Shown here one piece after another: positions 62,901 through 64,000 of a DNA stretch of 64,000 nt. Position numbers and translations under genes: made by a program. A model generated the notes under the pieces. The model was not told where the DNA came from. It did no database searches and worked only from the letters and a program-made list of their open reading frames with translations. Source of the stretch: Roseomonas sp. AR75 (GTDB taxonomy: Bacteria; Pseudomonadota; Alphaproteobacteria; Acetobacterales; Acetobacteraceae). Location: assembly GCF_005222815.1 (NCBI RefSeq), contig NZ_STGB01000001.1, positions 1,178,001 through 1,242,000 on the forward strand. Reading direction: 5' to 3'. Position 1 is the stretch's first letter. Each line of letters opens with the position of its first letter.

Positions 62901-63386
62901 CAGGCGCACGATGTAGCCGATCTCGCCTGCCAGGCGCTGGTTCAGGTCCACCAGGAAGTTGACCGTGTTCGGCGCCTGGCGGGGGATGTCCTTGAGATAG
63001 GCCTCCAGCAGCGGGCCGGGCGCGGTGACGCGCCGGAAGGGCGCGAGTTCCTCGGCCAGCACCGGATCGTATGCGAAGGGGAAGCTTTCCGCCTGCGGCT
63101 CCACGAAGAAGTCGAAGGGGTTGATCGTCGCCATGTCGGCGACGAGGTCGACCGTGACCTCAAAGAAGCGGACCCGTTCGGGGAACACCACGCGCGCGCA
63201 GAAATTGCCCTGCGGATCCTGCACCCAGTTCAGGAAATGCGGCTTCGGCGCGATGTTGAGCGAATAGGACAGGACAGGCGTGCGGCTGTGCGGCGCCGGG
63301 CGCAGCCGGATCAGCTGCGGCGAGAGGCCGACCAGCCGGTCGTAGCTGTAGCGCGTGCGGTGGGTGAGTGCGGCGTGGATACTCAT
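59976..63386 (-). CDS. Large transglutaminase-like protein with DUF2126
   Basis: A 1136-residue protein. Residues ~1-90 are a bacterial transglutaminase N-terminal domain ([31 protein letters not shown]); ~130-275 the catalytic core with Cys in [14 protein letters not shown], His in [11 protein letters not shown] and Asp in WIGLDPTSG; ~330-1110 DUF2126 ([66 protein letters not shown]). DUF2126 is a predicted GCS2/peptide-ligase-like fold. Start at 63386. It heads the leftward operon with the ATP-grasp/alpha-E fusion, transglutaminase and racemase-like genes. Confidence 0.93.
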   Translation of the reverse strand: [1136 protein letters not shown]

Positions 63387-63548
63387 GACGGATGGGGAAT
63401 CCCGGAATCTCGGTGCGCTATCCCATTGGAGCGGTGCAGGCCGCAAGGGCGGAACGGGTTCGGCAAGCTTCGTGCCAGGGATGCGCCTGGACAGGCCATT
63501 GGGCGGGGGGCACCTTCGCGCCGCTCACACGGAACGGGGAAAGTGTCC

Positions 63549-64000
63549 ATGGCAAGGTATGCGCTCGTCACAGGGGCAGGCTCGGGCGTCGGGCGCGCCG
63601 CGGCGGTGGCGCTGGCCGAGGCTGGCTGGGCGGTGGGACTGCTCGGTCGGCGGGCAGAGATGCTCGCGGAAACGGCAAAGCTGTGCGGCGGCGCGCGGAC
63701 CCTGGCGCTGCCCGCCGATGTCAGCGACCCCGCCTCGGTGGAGGCCGCCTTCGCGAAGCTGAAGAGCGAATTCGGCCGCCTGGACCTGCTGTTCAACAAT
63801 GCCGGCACCAACGTGCCGGGCACGCCCTTCGAGGAGCTGCGCTGGGACCAGTGGCGCAGCGTCGTCGCGGTGAACCTGGACGGCATGTTCGTGTGCGGCA
63901 GCGCCGCCTTCCGCATGATGAAGGACCAGTCGCCGCAGGGCGGGCGCATCATCAACAACGGCTCGATCAGCGCGCACGCGCCGCGGCCGGGCAGCGCGCC
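63549..64000 (+). CDS. Short-chain dehydrogenase/reductase (3' end outside window)
   Basis: The first 150 residues of an SDR running off the right edge. Start at 63549 after GGGGAAAG. ALVTGAGSGVGRAAAVALAEAGW (TGxxxGxG), LPADVSDPASVEAAF, LLFNNAGTNVPG (NNAG) and the catalytic Ser region NNGSISAHAPRPG are visible; the YxxxK motif lies outside. It is divergent from the DUF2126 gene across 162 bases in which I see no clear feature. Confidence 0.9.
   Translation, partial: MARYALVTGAGSGVGRAAAVALAEAGWAVGLLGRRAEMLAETAKLCGGARTLALPADVSDPASVEAAFAKLKSEFGRLDLLFNNAGTNVPGTPFEELRWDQWRSVVAVNLDGMFVCGSAAFRMMKDQSPQGGRIINNGSISAHAPRPGSA

Overview
The window is about 70% GC and looks like an alphaproteobacterial chromosome, most likely Acetobacteraceae of the Roseomonas group (inferred, not proven). 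Reasons: the gene orders eno-ftsB-pdhABC-lpdA-lipA-coq10 and pyrG-secG-tpiA-ppiD-trpE, a pyruvate dehydrogenase E1-beta that carries its own lipoyl domain, many Bug-type tripartite-carboxylate receptors, and GC-rich dispersed palindromes. No rRNA, tRNA, CRISPR array, integrase or transposase was seen. No gene-free stretch exceeds 300 bases.

Layout. 1-1.8 kb: tail end of what looks like an extracellular contractile injection system (eCIS) locus, with an AAA+ ATPase (5' end outside the window) and a DUF4157 protein. 1.8-4.7 kb: a complete TRAP transporter (dctP-dctQ-dctM) divergent from an M24 peptidase. 6.0-6.7 kb: a chimeric gene whose first ~25 codons are the start of a maleylacetate reductase joined to an unrelated secreted protein. 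6.8-14 kb: small catabolic genes (cyclase, FMN reductase, NTF2-like protein, Bug receptor, Tat amidohydrolase), a PEP-CTERM protein, a GST, a DUF1185 protein and a phasin-like protein. 14-24.5 kb: core metabolism read leftwards, namely enolase, STAS protein, FtsB, pyruvate dehydrogenase E1/E2/E3, lipoyl synthase and a COQ10-type START protein. 24.6-29.4 kb: a NitT/TauT-type ABC importer split over two divergent operons with a SIS-domain protein, an SDR and a dimeric-barrel protein. 29.4-36.3 kb: pyrG, a 54-residue membrane protein, secG, tpiA, a PpiD-like chaperone and trpE.

36.3-48.9 kb is the most interesting part. Directly after trpE and a pair of palindromic repeats comes a catabolic island: an allophanate-hydrolase-type amidase and its C-terminal domain as two separate overlapping genes, a ring-opening amidohydrolase (cyanuric acid hydrolase/barbiturase family), a nucleoside-2-deoxyribosyltransferase-like protein, a three-subunit molybdenum hydroxylase, a second ring-opening amidohydrolase, a flavin monooxygenase, an epimerase-like SDR, a DapA-family protein and a metallo-beta-lactamase-fold hydrolase. 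Read together this suggests oxidation of an N-heterocycle, hydrolytic ring opening and breakdown of the ureide product; the substrate is unknown. 48.9-54.8 kb is a sugar-acid-type cluster (enolase-superfamily dehydratase, DapA-family enzyme, an IclR-SMP-30 fusion) facing two Bug receptors across a well-formed promoter/operator. 54.9-63.4 kb holds a Bax-inhibitor-1 family membrane protein and a leftward transglutaminase / circularly permuted ATP-grasp / alpha-E / transglutaminase / Asp-Glu-racemase-like operon. The window ends inside an SDR gene.

All family assignments come from reading the translated sequence; none was checked against a database.
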